In this document: one piece after another, positions 33,618-42,332 of the stretch
How the letters are laid out: every line of letters starts with the position of its first letter
Position numbering within the stretch: position 1 is the stretch's first letter
Assembly: GCF_014174495.1 (NCBI RefSeq)
Contig: NZ_JACJHR010000061.1
Span: 1 to 55,689, forward strand
Direction: 5' to 3'
Source of the DNA: Amycolatopsis echigonensis
Lineage (GTDB): Bacteria > Actinomycetota > Actinomycetes > Mycobacteriales > Pseudonocardiaceae
DNA length: 55,689 bases
Position numbers and translations under genes: made by a program
Notes under the pieces: model-generated
Database searches by the model: none
Seen by the model: only the letters and a program-made list of their open reading frames with translations
What the model was told of the DNA's origin: nothing

Positions 33618-34403
33618 GTGGATACAGCGGGATGCGCGGTCGTCACCGGCGCGGGTTCCGGAATCGGCCGCGCCTGCGCCATGCGGCTCTCGGAGTCCGG
33701 ACTCGCCCTCGCCCTGCTCGACGCCAACGGCGAAGCCGCGGAGAAGACGGCGGCCGAATTGCCCGCCGCGGCCGCGTTCGGCGTCGACGTCACCGACGAG
33801 ACCCAGGTCGCCGACGCGGTGCGCGAGGCCGCCCAGCGGTTCGGAGCGCCGAAGGTGCTCGTCAACGCGGCGGGGATCATCGTCCGCAAGACGCTGCTGG
33901 AGTCGAGCGTCGAGGAGTGGCGACGGGTGCTGGACGTCAACCTCACCGGCTACTTCATCCTGCTCCGGCAGGTGGTCCCGCTGATGGCAGCCGGTGGCGG
34001 CGGAAGCATCGTCCAGATCGCCTCGATCGCCGGGCACACCGGCTACGGGTTCTCGTCCTACACCGCCGCAAAGGGCGGTGTGCTCGCCCTGACCCGCCAG
34101 CTCGCGGCGGAACTGGCGAAGGACGGCATCCGGATCAACTCCGTGAGCCCGGGCGTCGTCCACAGCGGACTCAACCGCGACACGCTGTCGAACAGCGCGA
34201 TCCACGCGGCCACCGTGGCCAACACGCCGCTCGGCCGCATCGGCGAGCCCGACGACATCGCCCGTGCGGTCGCCTTCCTCGCGAGCCCCGACGCCGGCTA
34301 CGTCACCGGCACCGACCTGGTCGCCGACGGCGGCATGATCAGCACGATCCACTGGGGCCCGGCCGGGGACGAGCTGCACAGCTTCCACGCCCAGGAGCGC
34401 TGA
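33618..34403 (+). CDS. Short-chain dehydrogenase/reductase
   Basis: This is a 261-residue classical SDR. Motifs are TGAGSGIGRA, NAAGIIVRK, ASIAGHTG and YTAAK. It resembles 3-oxoacyl reductase or alcohol dehydrogenase members. The GTG start follows AGGAGG (33606-33611), and its TGA shares a base with the ligase ATG. It has a longer C-terminus than its neighbours, with WGPAGDELHSFHAQER. Confidence 0.8.
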   Translation: MDTAGCAVVTGAGSGIGRACAMRLSESGLALALLDANGEAAEKTAAELPAAAAFGVDVTDETQVADAVREAAQRFGAPKVLVNAAGIIVRKTLLESSVEEWRRVLDVNLTGYFILLRQVVPLMAAGGGGSIVQIASIAGHTGYGFSSYTAAKGGVLALTRQLAAELAKDGIRINSVSPGVVHSGLNRDTLSNSAIHAATVANTPLGRIGEPDDIARAVAFLASPDAGYVTGTDLVADGGMISTIHWGPAGDELHSFHAQER

Positions 34404-35908
34404 TGGCGAACTTCGCGACGATCCTCGACCACAACACCGGCCGCGACCCGGGCCGGACCGTGCTCAGACAGGGCGAGCGCAAGCTCACCAACCGCGAGCT
34501 GCTCGACCGCGTCGACGCGGTCGCCGCCGGCCTCGCCGGACTCGGTGTCGGCCGCGGCGACGTCGTCGCCATCCTGCTCTACAACCACCTGGAGTTCCTC
34601 GAGACCGCGTTCGCGGTCAACCGGGTCGGTGCCGCGTTCCTGCCGCTGAACTATCGGCTCTCCCCAGAGGAGTGGCGCTACATCATCGACCACTCCGGCG
34701 CCGTGGCGCTGCTGACCGAGCCGGAGTTCCGGCCCGCGATCGAGCAGCTCGCCTTGCCGGCGTTGAAGCACCGGCTGCTGCTGGACGGCGCTGCCGACGG
34801 GTGGACGGGCTACGCCGATCTGCTGGCGGCCAACGAAGGGAAGTCCGTCGTTCCCGTGCCGGTCGCCCCGGACGAGCTGCAGCGGCTGATGTACACCTCC
34901 GGGACGACCTCCCGCCCCAAGGGCGTGCGGATCACGCACGGCAATCTGGCGTGGAAGAACCTGGCGCACATCGTCGAGTTCGGCATCACCGCCGCCGACA
35001 CGACGCTCGTGTGCGGGCCGCTTTACCACGTCGGCGGGTTCGACCTGCCCGGCGTCGGGACACTGCACGCCGGGGGTTCGCTCACGGTGCTCCGCAAGTT
35101 CGACGCGGCGGAGGTCGTGGCGGCCATCGAACGCGAGCGCCCGACGAACATCTGGCTGGCCCCGGCGATGATGAACGCGATCCTGCAGCTGCCGGACCTG
35201 GCCGGGCGGGACACGTCCTCGATCCGGTTCATCATCGGTGGCGGTGAGAAGATGCCCGTCCCGCTGGTCGAACGGATCCTCGCCGCGTTCCCGAACGCGT
35301 GGTTCGCCGACGCCTACGGGCTCACCGAGACCGTCTCGGGCGACACGTTCAACGACTACGAGCACATGCTGGCCAAGGTCGGCTCCGTCGGGCGCCCCGT
35401 CGTCCACCTCGAAGTCCGCATCGTCGACGAGACCGGCACGTCCGTCGGACCGAACGAGCTGGGTGAGATCACTCTCCGCGGCCCCAAGGTCAGCACCGGG
35501 TACTGGCACGACGACGAGGCCACCGCCAGGGCCTTCCGCGACGGCTGGTTCCACACCGGCGACATCGGCCGCGTCGACGAGGACGGCTACCTCTACGTGG
35601 AAGACCGCAAGAAGGACATGATCGTCTCCGGCGGCGAGAACATCGCCACCCCCGAAGTCGAACGCGTCCTCTACGAGCACCCGGACGTCGTCGAGGCCGC
35701 CGTCGTCGGCATGGGACACCCGCGGTGGGGCGAAGTCCCGCAGGCGTTCGTGGTCCTGCGCCCCGGCGCCCCGGCCGATCGCACCGCGTTGATCGAGTTC
35801 TGCCGGGCCCGGCTCGCCAAGTTCAAAGTCCCCGCCGACCTGGTGTTCCTCGACGCGCTGCCCCGAACACCGTCCGGCAAGGTGCTGAAACGGAACCTGC
35901 GCTCATGA
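34403..35908 (+). CDS. Acyl-CoA ligase (AMP-forming)
   Basis: This 501-residue ANL-superfamily enzyme activates a carboxylic acid as acyl-AMP and then acyl-CoA. The P-loop is YTSGTTSRPKG (164-174), followed by ADAYGLTE, the hinge region YVEDRKKDMIVSGGENI and the C-terminal catalytic lysine K493 in TPSGKVLKRN. The full length and all motifs are intact, in contrast to the broken ligase at 46482. In a ketone carboxylation pathway it would activate the beta-keto acid product. The acid substrate is not evident. Confidence 0.86.
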   Translation: MANFATILDHNTGRDPGRTVLRQGERKLTNRELLDRVDAVAAGLAGLGVGRGDVVAILLYNHLEFLETAFAVNRVGAAFLPLNYRLSPEEWRYIIDHSGAVALLTEPEFRPAIEQLALPALKHRLLLDGAADGWTGYADLLAANEGKSVVPVPVAPDELQRLMYTSGTTSRPKGVRITHGNLAWKNLAHIVEFGITAADTTLVCGPLYHVGGFDLPGVGTLHAGGSLTVLRKFDAAEVVAAIERERPTNIWLAPAMMNAILQLPDLAGRDTSSIRFIIGGGEKMPVPLVERILAAFPNAWFADAYGLTETVSGDTFNDYEHMLAKVGSVGRPVVHLEVRIVDETGTSVGPNELGEITLRGPKVSTGYWHDDEATARAFRDGWFHTGDIGRVDEDGYLYVEDRKKDMIVSGGENIATPEVERVLYEHPDVVEAAVVGMGHPRWGEVPQAFVVLRPGAPADRTALIEFCRARLAKFKVPADLVFLDALPRTPSGKVLKRNLRS

Positions 35909-36648
35909 CCGCGTTCGACCTCACCGGAAAAGTCGCCTGGATCACCGGCGCCGGCAAGGGCCTCGGCCGGGCCGTCGCGGAAGCTCTCGCCGGGGCCGGC
36001 GCGACCCTCGCCGTCACTTCCCGCACCCGCGAGGACCTCGACCGGCTCGCCGCCGACCTCGGTTCGGCGTTGGTGCTGCCGGGCTCGGTGTCCGAGCCCG
36101 CCTTCGCCGAAAGCTGTGTGGAGGCGATCGTCGGACGCTTCGGCCGGCTCGACGTGGCCGTCACCGCCGCGGGCATCAGCCCGACGTTCCGGCGCAGCGA
36201 GAACAGCGCCGACCGCGACTGGGCCCAGGTACTCGACGTGAATCTCTCCGGCACCTACTACTGCGCGCGGGCCGCCGGACGTCACATGCTCGAGCAAGGC
36301 TCCGGTTCCATCATCACCGTCTCGTCGGTGCACGCACGAACCGGGTTCGACCGGATCGCCGCCTACGCCGCCAGCAAGGGCGGCGTCGAGGCGCTCAGCC
36401 GCGTCCTCGCCGTCGAATGGGCGCCCCGCGGCGTGCGGGTGAACGTGCTCGCCCCGGGGTACTTCCACACCGATCTGTCCGAAGGACTGGTGACGAGCAA
36501 GTGGGGCCAGCGGATCCTGGCCCGCATCCCGCAGAACCGGGTCGCGAACCCGCCGGAGCTCGGCGGCGCCGCGGTCTACCTGGCCTCGGACGCCGCCGCC
36601 TACACCACCGGGAGCACTCTCACCGTCGATGGCGGCTGGACCGCCTGA
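35905..36648 (+). CDS. Short-chain dehydrogenase/reductase
   Basis: This is a 247-residue classical SDR with TGAGKGLGRA, catalytic Ser in VSSVHART and YAASK, and the C-terminal GSTLTVDGGW. The ATG overlaps the ligase stop as ATGA, making it the last gene of the HyuA/HyuB operon. It looks like a gluconate 5-dehydrogenase or oxoacyl reductase relative. Substrate unknown. Confidence 0.8.
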   Translation: MTAFDLTGKVAWITGAGKGLGRAVAEALAGAGATLAVTSRTREDLDRLAADLGSALVLPGSVSEPAFAESCVEAIVGRFGRLDVAVTAAGISPTFRRSENSADRDWAQVLDVNLSGTYYCARAAGRHMLEQGSGSIITVSSVHARTGFDRIAAYAASKGGVEALSRVLAVEWAPRGVRVNVLAPGYFHTDLSEGLVTSKWGQRILARIPQNRVANPPELGGAAVYLASDAAAYTTGSTLTVDGGWTA

Positions 36649-37096
36649 GAAGTCCGCGAACGATGGCCTTCCCGGTCGCGTTGGACATCCGCCGGAAGCC
36701 GAGATCGCCCGATGGTGCGACGACCTTGACGACGAGACCGCTTCCGCTGGTGATCCACCGCAGCACCCTGCGCCACCGGCGGGGCCGGATCCAGGAGCTC
36801 ACGGACCTCGACCTGGATGACGTCGACAGCAGGCTCGACCTGCACGTGGCCACCAGGCGTGTTCGTCGACGCGGCCGAGGACGTCGGCGAATGCACTCGG
36901 CACGGGGGTCGCGCCCGAGCAGGCGCGACCCCCGTGCCGCCGCAGTGCGTACCACCGGAGATGCCCTGGCCGGTCCGGTTGCCCCCTGCTCCGCCGAGCA
37001 GGTCTCCTCGTCCCGGCGGCGGGCATTCCGTTCCTGCTCCCGGTGCCACGCGCGGTCGTGCGGCCGGCCCCGGTCGTGCTCGCCGAAGACGGGCCG
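36649..37096. other. Convergent intergenic region
   Basis: These 448 bp separate the SDR operon from the minus-strand aldehyde dehydrogenase. Apart from the strong hairpin at 36900-36937 I see no gene. Short open frames on both strands are arginine-rich and match no family. Confidence 0.5.
36900..36937. terminator. Strong bidirectional terminator hairpin
   Basis: A perfect 16-bp stem is formed by GCACGGGGGTCGCGCC (36900-36915) and GGCGCGACCCCCGTGC (36922-36937), with the loop CGAGCA. It lies between convergent transcription units and has no T-tract. It is the clearest terminator structure in the window. Confidence 0.8.
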
Positions 37097-38581
37097 CTAC
37101 CGCGGCGCGGTCACCGGTGCGGCTGTGAGCGCACCGTCCACCCGCCGCGGGATGCGGAGGTCGTTCGCGTCGCGCAGCGCGGGCGGCAGCACCGTGTCGG
37201 GCACCGACTGGTAGGCGACCGGGCGCAGGAACCGGCGCATCGCGGTGACGCCGACCGAGGTGTGCACCGAAGTCGTTGCCGGGTACGGGCCGCCGTGGTG
37301 CTGCGCCCAGCCGACCGTCACGCCGGTCGGCCAGCCGTTCCAGATGACGCGGCCGGCTCTGCCGGTCAAGGTGCGCAGCAGGGCCGGTGCGACCGGGTCA
37401 CCGCTCTGTTCCCCGTGCACAGTAGCGGTGAGGTTGCCGTCCACCAGGTCCGCCGCGGCAGGCAGCTCCGCGTCGTCGGTGTAGGTCACGACCAGCGCGA
37501 ACGGTCCGAAACACTCGACGAGCAACTGCCCGGGACACCGGGCGAGCTCCGTGGCGGTGGTGCTGACCAGGACCGGCCGGACGACCGACTCGTCCGCGGC
37601 GTCCTGCTCGGGGACGCTCAGCGGCCGGACCGCCGGGTGGGCGGCGAGCCGCGCGGCCTCGGCCCGGAAGGCGGTGCCGATGCCCTCGTGCAGCAACCGC
37701 ATCGGCGCCGTGGCCGCCTCGGCGGCGATCAGGTCTTCCAGTCCGTAGCCCGCCGGCACGAACAACACGCCCGGTTTGGTGCAGAACTGGCCGGCGCCCA
37801 GTGACATCGACGCCAGGAAGCCGCCGGCGATCTCCTTGCCGCGGACCCGGGCGGCTTCGCGGGTGACGAACACCGGATTGAGGCTGCCCAGCTCCCCGTA
37901 GAACGGAATGGGGGAGGGGCGCGTCGCGGCCAGGTCGGCCAGTGCCCGTCCGCCCGCCGTGGAGCCGGTGAAGGCGACGGCGGCGATCCGGGCGTCGGTC
38001 ACCAGCTTGCGCCCGTTCTCCATCCCGTGGACCACGGCGAACGTGCCCTCGGGCGCGCCGGCGGCGTGCAAGGCGTCGACGACCACCCGCGCGTAGGCCC
38101 CCGACAGCCGGGGCTGTGCGGGATGTGCCTTCGCGACCACCGGGCACCCGGCGGCCAGCGCCGCGGCGGTGTCGCCCCCGGCCAGCCCGAAGGCGAACGG
38201 GAAGTTGCTCGCGCCGAACACCGCGACCGGACCGAGCGGGATCAGCATCCGCCGCAGATCCGGGCCGGCGCCGCTCGCACCGGCGCGGTCGATGATCGCC
38301 TCCAGCCACGAGCCTTCCTCGACGGCATCGGCGAACATCTCCAGCTGCCCGGCGGTTCGTTCGACCTCGCCGGTGAGCCGCGGCACGCCCAGAGAGCTGT
38401 CCGCGTCGGCCAGCGGCACCAGCTCGTCCGCCTGCGTGCGCAGCGCACCGGCGACGGCGCGCAACAAGCCGGCGCGCTCGGTCAAGGGCATCGCCGCGAG
38501 CACCGGGGCGGCCGCCTGGGCCGCCGTCAGCACTTTCTCGTACTCCTGGCAGGTGGTGTCCGCGGTCGCGGGGGCAGGCAT
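37097..38581 (-). CDS. 2-oxoglutarate-semialdehyde dehydrogenase, ALDH family (second copy)
   Basis: This is a 494-residue aldehyde dehydrogenase and a paralogue of the one at 20227. It has the group-specific signatures PIPFYGELGSLNP (general base Glu) and LGAGQFCTKPG (catalytic Cys), as well as FGASNFPFAF. Start: two ATGs are adjacent (38584 and 38581); the inner one has better spacing to GAGGAG. It is divergent from a CoA-transferase operon, with a 26-bp palindrome in the shared promoter. It probably oxidises 2-oxoglutarate semialdehyde or a related oxo-acid aldehyde. Confidence 0.82.
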   Translation of the reverse strand: MPAPATADTTCQEYEKVLTAAQAAAPVLAAMPLTERAGLLRAVAGALRTQADELVPLADADSSLGVPRLTGEVERTAGQLEMFADAVEEGSWLEAIIDRAGASGAGPDLRRMLIPLGPVAVFGASNFPFAFGLAGGDTAAALAAGCPVVAKAHPAQPRLSGAYARVVVDALHAAGAPEGTFAVVHGMENGRKLVTDARIAAVAFTGSTAGGRALADLAATRPSPIPFYGELGSLNPVFVTREAARVRGKEIAGGFLASMSLGAGQFCTKPGVLFVPAGYGLEDLIAAEAATAPMRLLHEGIGTAFRAEAARLAAHPAVRPLSVPEQDAADESVVRPVLVSTTATELARCPGQLLVECFGPFALVVTYTDDAELPAAADLVDGNLTATVHGEQSGDPVAPALLRTLTGRAGRVIWNGWPTGVTVGWAQHHGGPYPATTSVHTSVGVTAMRRFLRPVAYQSVPDTVLPPALRDANDLRIPRRVDGALTAAPVTAPR

Positions 38582-38669
38582 CATCGCTCCTCTTGCTCGC
38601 CGAATGGCCGGAAGTTTCTGGCTGCACGGGAATCCGTGGCTCCTCACGATCACAGGCGGCCCGCCGGAA

Positions 38670-38695
38670 CCGGTACCTCCAGCTGGAGGTACCGG
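38670..38695. promoter_or_regulatory. 26-bp perfect palindrome in a divergent promoter
   Basis: The arms CCGGTACCTCCAG and CTGGAGGTACCGG are perfect inverted repeats with no spacer. The palindrome lies between the minus-strand semialdehyde dehydrogenase and the plus-strand CoA-transferase operon. A partial copy occurs at 47411-47431 before the MHS permease. It is an operator candidate for a dimeric regulator; the response regulator at 45756 is the only regulator gene within this module. Confidence 0.7.
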
Positions 38696-38806
38696 CGTCG
38701 TGGCGCCCCGGGTGAGCATCGATCCATCGCGGCGACCCGCGACCTCGCTGAGGAGGACAGTTTTGCTTCATTCCGCAGTTCTTTCCCGGTCTGCCGGGGG
38801 TGCTCG

Positions 38807-39949
38807 ATGACCGGCCGGGCGGCCGGACCGCTCGCCGGAATCCGGGTGCTCGACATGACCAGGCTCGCTCCGGGCCCGTACGGCAGCATGCTGCTGGCCG
38901 ATCTCGGCGCCGAGGTGATCGCGATCGGCGGCGGCCGTTCCGGCCTGCCGGTGCCGGCGCTTTCCCGGGGCAAGGAATTCGTCACGCTCGACCTGAAGAC
39001 CACCGAGGGCCGCACCGCCCTGCACCGGCTGGTCGCCGAGTCCGATGTGGTCATGGAGGGCTTCCGGCCCGGGGTGGCCGACCGCCTCGGCGCGGGGTAC
39101 GCGGAGCTCAGTGCGCTCAATCCGCGCCTGGTCTACTGCAGTGTCACCGGCTACGGCCAGACCGGCCCGCTCTCGCAGCGGGCCGGCCACGACATCAACT
39201 ACCTCGCGATCGGCGGTGCGCTGGGCACCTTCGGGCCGGCCGGGAGCCCACCGGTGCCCCCGCTGAACCTGGTCGCCGACTTCGCCGGTGGCGGCCTGCT
39301 CGCCGCGTTCGGCATCGTCGGTGCGCTCTACGAACGGGAGCGCTCCGGCCGCGGGCAGTACCTCGACGCGGCCATGGTCGACGGCGTGCTGTCCATGATG
39401 GGCATGAACTTCACCGACTGGGGCCGGGGTGCGCTGCCGCGGCGCGGCGAGGGTGTGCTCGCCGGGTCGATGCCGGCCTATCGCTGCTACGAGTGCGCCG
39501 ACGGCCGGTACGTGGCGGTCGGCGCGCTGGAGAACGCGTTCTTCGCCAACCTCTGGCAGGCACTCGACCTGGGTGAGGTGCCCGACCACTTCGACCCGGC
39601 GAACTTCGCCGGGATCGAGGCACGGCTGAGCGACGCCTTCCGGCAGCGCCCGATGGCAGAGTGGACGAAGTTCTTCGCCGAGATCGACGCGTGCGTCACG
39701 CCGGTTCTCGAACCACACGAGCTGGACGGGTTCGCGCAGATCGCCGAGCGTTACCAGGGATTTCACCCGCAGTCCGTGCCGGCGGTGCCGGTGTTCTCCC
39801 GGACCGCCGCGGCGCCCGGGCCGACCGACACCGCCGACGCGACCGAGCGGGTGCTCGCACGGTTCGGCCTCTCCGCCGAGGAAGCGGGCAAGGCGGCGGG
39901 CGCCCGCGACGGCAGCGCCGTCACGGGCCTGCGCTGGCCACCGATGTGA
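38807..39949 (+). CDS. Class III CoA-transferase / AMACR-like (CaiB/BaiF family)
   Basis: This is a 380-residue CaiB/BaiF protein. Motifs are GIRVLDMTRLAPGPYGSMLLADLG, EGFRPGVADRLGAGYAEL and RAGHDINYLAIGG with the conserved Asp. The use of LAPGPY and INYLA resembles alpha-methylacyl-CoA racemases, so it may be a racemase rather than a transferase. The second CoA-transferase at 41114 is a more typical transferase. First gene of the module 2 operon; the start ATG was set from the conserved N-terminus, without a strong ribosome-binding site. Confidence 0.8.
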   Translation: MTGRAAGPLAGIRVLDMTRLAPGPYGSMLLADLGAEVIAIGGGRSGLPVPALSRGKEFVTLDLKTTEGRTALHRLVAESDVVMEGFRPGVADRLGAGYAELSALNPRLVYCSVTGYGQTGPLSQRAGHDINYLAIGGALGTFGPAGSPPVPPLNLVADFAGGGLLAAFGIVGALYERERSGRGQYLDAAMVDGVLSMMGMNFTDWGRGALPRRGEGVLAGSMPAYRCYECADGRYVAVGALENAFFANLWQALDLGEVPDHFDPANFAGIEARLSDAFRQRPMAEWTKFFAEIDACVTPVLEPHELDGFAQIAERYQGFHPQSVPAVPVFSRTAAAPGPTDTADATERVLARFGLSAEEAGKAAGARDGSAVTGLRWPPM

Positions 39950-39986
39950 ACCGGTACTTCGAAAAGCCTTGAGGAACAGGAAGAAC

Positions 39987-41117
39987 ATGAACACCGAGTA
40001 CGAGGACTTCCGGGCGAGTGTGCGCCGGCTGGCGGCGGACAAGATCGCGCCCCACGCGGCGGACGTGGACGACAAGGAGCGTTTCCCCGAGGAGGCCTGG
40101 GCAGCGCTGCGCGCGGCGGACCTGCCGGGCCTGCCCTACGACGAGAAGCTGGGCGGTTCCGGCGCCGATCTGCTCTCCCAGGTGATCGCCGTCGAGGAGG
40201 TGGCGGCGGCCTGTGCCAGCTCCGCGCTGGTGCTGCTGGTCAACTGGGCGGGAACGTCCACGGTGGTCAGTCATGGCTCCGACGAGCTGCGCGCCGAGGT
40301 GGTGCCGAGGGTCGCCGGTGGCGAGGCGGGTGCCGCCTGGTGCATGACCGAACCGACCGTGGGCTCCGACCTGTCCGGCATCAGGACCACCGCGACCCGG
40401 GATGGTGGCGACTGGGTCCTCAACGGACAGAAGCGGTTCATCAGCAACGCCCCGTGGGCCGAGTGGTACGCCGTGCTCGCCCGGACCGGGGAGAAGGACT
40501 TCGGCGTCTTCATGGTCCACAAGGACGATGCCGGCATCTCCTTCGGACCGCACGAGAAGAAGATGGGCATGCGGGGCAGCCCGACCACCGACGTCGTCCT
40601 GGCGGACTGCCGGATCCCCGGCAGGCGTGTCGTGGCCGACCCGACGCAGGGCTACCGCTACATCAACGGCGAGCTCAACGTCAGCCGGGCCCTGATCGCC
40701 GCACAAGCACTCGGAATCGCACAGGGCGCCTTCGACGCCGCCGTCGCCTACACGTGCGACCGCCGGCAGTTCGGGCAGGCATTGTCCCGGTTCCAGCTGC
40801 TGCGGGGGATGGTCGCCGACATGGCGGTGAAGATCGAGTCCGCCCGAGCGCTGCTCCACGACGCGGTCGCGCTCATCACCGCGGGCGACCCGCGGGCGCG
40901 GTCCCGGGTCTCCATGGCGAAGCTGCTCTGCAGCGACAACGCGATGTCGGTGACCACGGACGCCCTGCAACTGCACGGCGGCTACGGGTTCATCCGCGAC
41001 TACCCGGTGGAACGCATGATGCGCGACGTGAAGATCACCCAGATCTACGAGGGGACCAACCAGATCCAGCGGCTGGTCATCGCGAAGGACGTCTACGCCG
41101 GGCAGGTGCGGTCATGA
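39987..41117 (+). CDS. Acyl-CoA dehydrogenase
   Basis: This is a 376-residue acyl-CoA dehydrogenase. Motifs are AWCMTEPTVGSDLSGI, GQKRFISNAPWAEW, CDRRQFGQALSRFQLL, LQLHGGYGFIRDYPVERMMRD and the catalytic Glu in QIYEGTNQIQR. It starts at ATG 39987 (GAGGAACAGGAAG upstream), and its stop overlaps the next CoA-transferase as ATGA. It is presumably specific for the CoA ester made by the neighbouring CoA-transferase. Confidence 0.86.
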   Translation: MNTEYEDFRASVRRLAADKIAPHAADVDDKERFPEEAWAALRAADLPGLPYDEKLGGSGADLLSQVIAVEEVAAACASSALVLLVNWAGTSTVVSHGSDELRAEVVPRVAGGEAGAAWCMTEPTVGSDLSGIRTTATRDGGDWVLNGQKRFISNAPWAEWYAVLARTGEKDFGVFMVHKDDAGISFGPHEKKMGMRGSPTTDVVLADCRIPGRRVVADPTQGYRYINGELNVSRALIAAQALGIAQGAFDAAVAYTCDRRQFGQALSRFQLLRGMVADMAVKIESARALLHDAVALITAGDPRARSRVSMAKLLCSDNAMSVTTDALQLHGGYGFIRDYPVERMMRDVKITQIYEGTNQIQRLVIAKDVYAGQVRS

Positions 41118-42298
41118 GCCGGGTACTCGACGGAATCCGCGTCCTCGACCTCGGCGAGATCATGCAGGGTCCGCTCGCGGCGCAGGTCCTCGGTGACTTC
41201 GGCGCCGACGTGATCAAGGTCGAGCGCGGGATCGGCGGCGACATGATGCGGTCGCTGGACCGCGCGGCGGGGGAGGCGGGGGAACCCTGCTCCTACTTCG
41301 TCGCGGTGAACCGGAACAAGCGCAGCGTCTCGCTCAACCTCAAGACACGCGAGGGCATGGACGCGCTGCACCGGTTGCTGGCGCGGGCCGACGTGCTGGT
41401 GCACAGCTACCGGCCGGCCGCGGTGCGCCGGCTCGGCCTGACCTACGCAGAACTGGCCGAGCGCTACCCGAAGCTGGTCTACGCTTCGGCTTCCGGCTTC
41501 GGCGAGAGCGGACCGTACGCGCACAAGGCGGGACAGGACATGCTCGCCCAGTCGCTGAGCGGCATGGCCCGCACCGTGGGCGACCCGAACCTGACGGCGC
41601 ACATCCTGCCGGTTCCCGTGGTCGACTACGCGTCGGGAATGGCGCTGGCACAAGGGATTCTCGCCGCCCTGCTGGAGCGTGAACGTTCCGGCCGGGGGCA
41701 GCACGTGAGCGTCAACCTGCTCGACACGGCACTGGCGCTGCAGACGCTGGAAAGCGCGTCACTGCTGATGTACCAGCGTGAGACGAACTGGGTCACCGAC
41801 TGGTACAGCGGGATCTTCGAGACCAGTGACGGCATGGTCACCGTGCTCGGGCTGTTCCGGGAGAACGCACTGCACCTGGTGTGCAAGGCGCTCGAAGTGG
41901 AGGACCTCAGCCGTCGCCCCGAGTTCGCCACCGCCGAACTGCAGGCCCGCAACAAGGACAAGGCCAACGAGTCCCTGCGGGACACCGTCCGTGCGCTCAC
42001 CACGGACGACGCGATCGCGCGGTTCGACGCCACCGATCTGCTCTCCGCGCCGCTGCTGACGCTCGAGGAGGCACTGGCACACCCGCAGGTGCTCGAGAAC
42101 GGCACGATCACCCAAGTCGAGGTCGGCGGGCGGCGGACGACCCGCATTCTCGGCAACCCGGTCAAGCTGTCCCGGACCCCGGCCACGACCAGGCGGGGCG
42201 TCGCCGACGTGGGCGAGCACACCGAACCGGTATTGCGCGAGTTCGGCTTCACCGACGACGACCTCGCGCGACTGCGCGCGAGCGGGGCCGTCCGATGA
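41114..42298 (+). CDS. Class III CoA-transferase (CaiB/BaiF family)
   Basis: This is a 394-residue CoA-transferase of the formyl-CoA/succinyl-CoA transferase type. Motifs are GEIMQGPLAAQVLGDFGADVI, VNRNKRSVSLNLKTREG, YASASGFGESGPYAHKAGQD (conserved Asp) and the C-terminal GEHTEPVLREFGF. It is translationally coupled to the acyl-CoA dehydrogenase. With the first CoA-transferase it gives this operon two members of one family, one perhaps a racemase. Confidence 0.85.
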   Translation: MSRVLDGIRVLDLGEIMQGPLAAQVLGDFGADVIKVERGIGGDMMRSLDRAAGEAGEPCSYFVAVNRNKRSVSLNLKTREGMDALHRLLARADVLVHSYRPAAVRRLGLTYAELAERYPKLVYASASGFGESGPYAHKAGQDMLAQSLSGMARTVGDPNLTAHILPVPVVDYASGMALAQGILAALLERERSGRGQHVSVNLLDTALALQTLESASLLMYQRETNWVTDWYSGIFETSDGMVTVLGLFRENALHLVCKALEVEDLSRRPEFATAELQARNKDKANESLRDTVRALTTDDAIARFDATDLLSAPLLTLEEALAHPQVLENGTITQVEVGGRRTTRILGNPVKLSRTPATTRRGVADVGEHTEPVLREFGFTDDDLARLRASGAVR

Positions 42299-42332
42299 GG
42301 ACGATCGAACGAACCCAGCGAGGAGGATCCCG

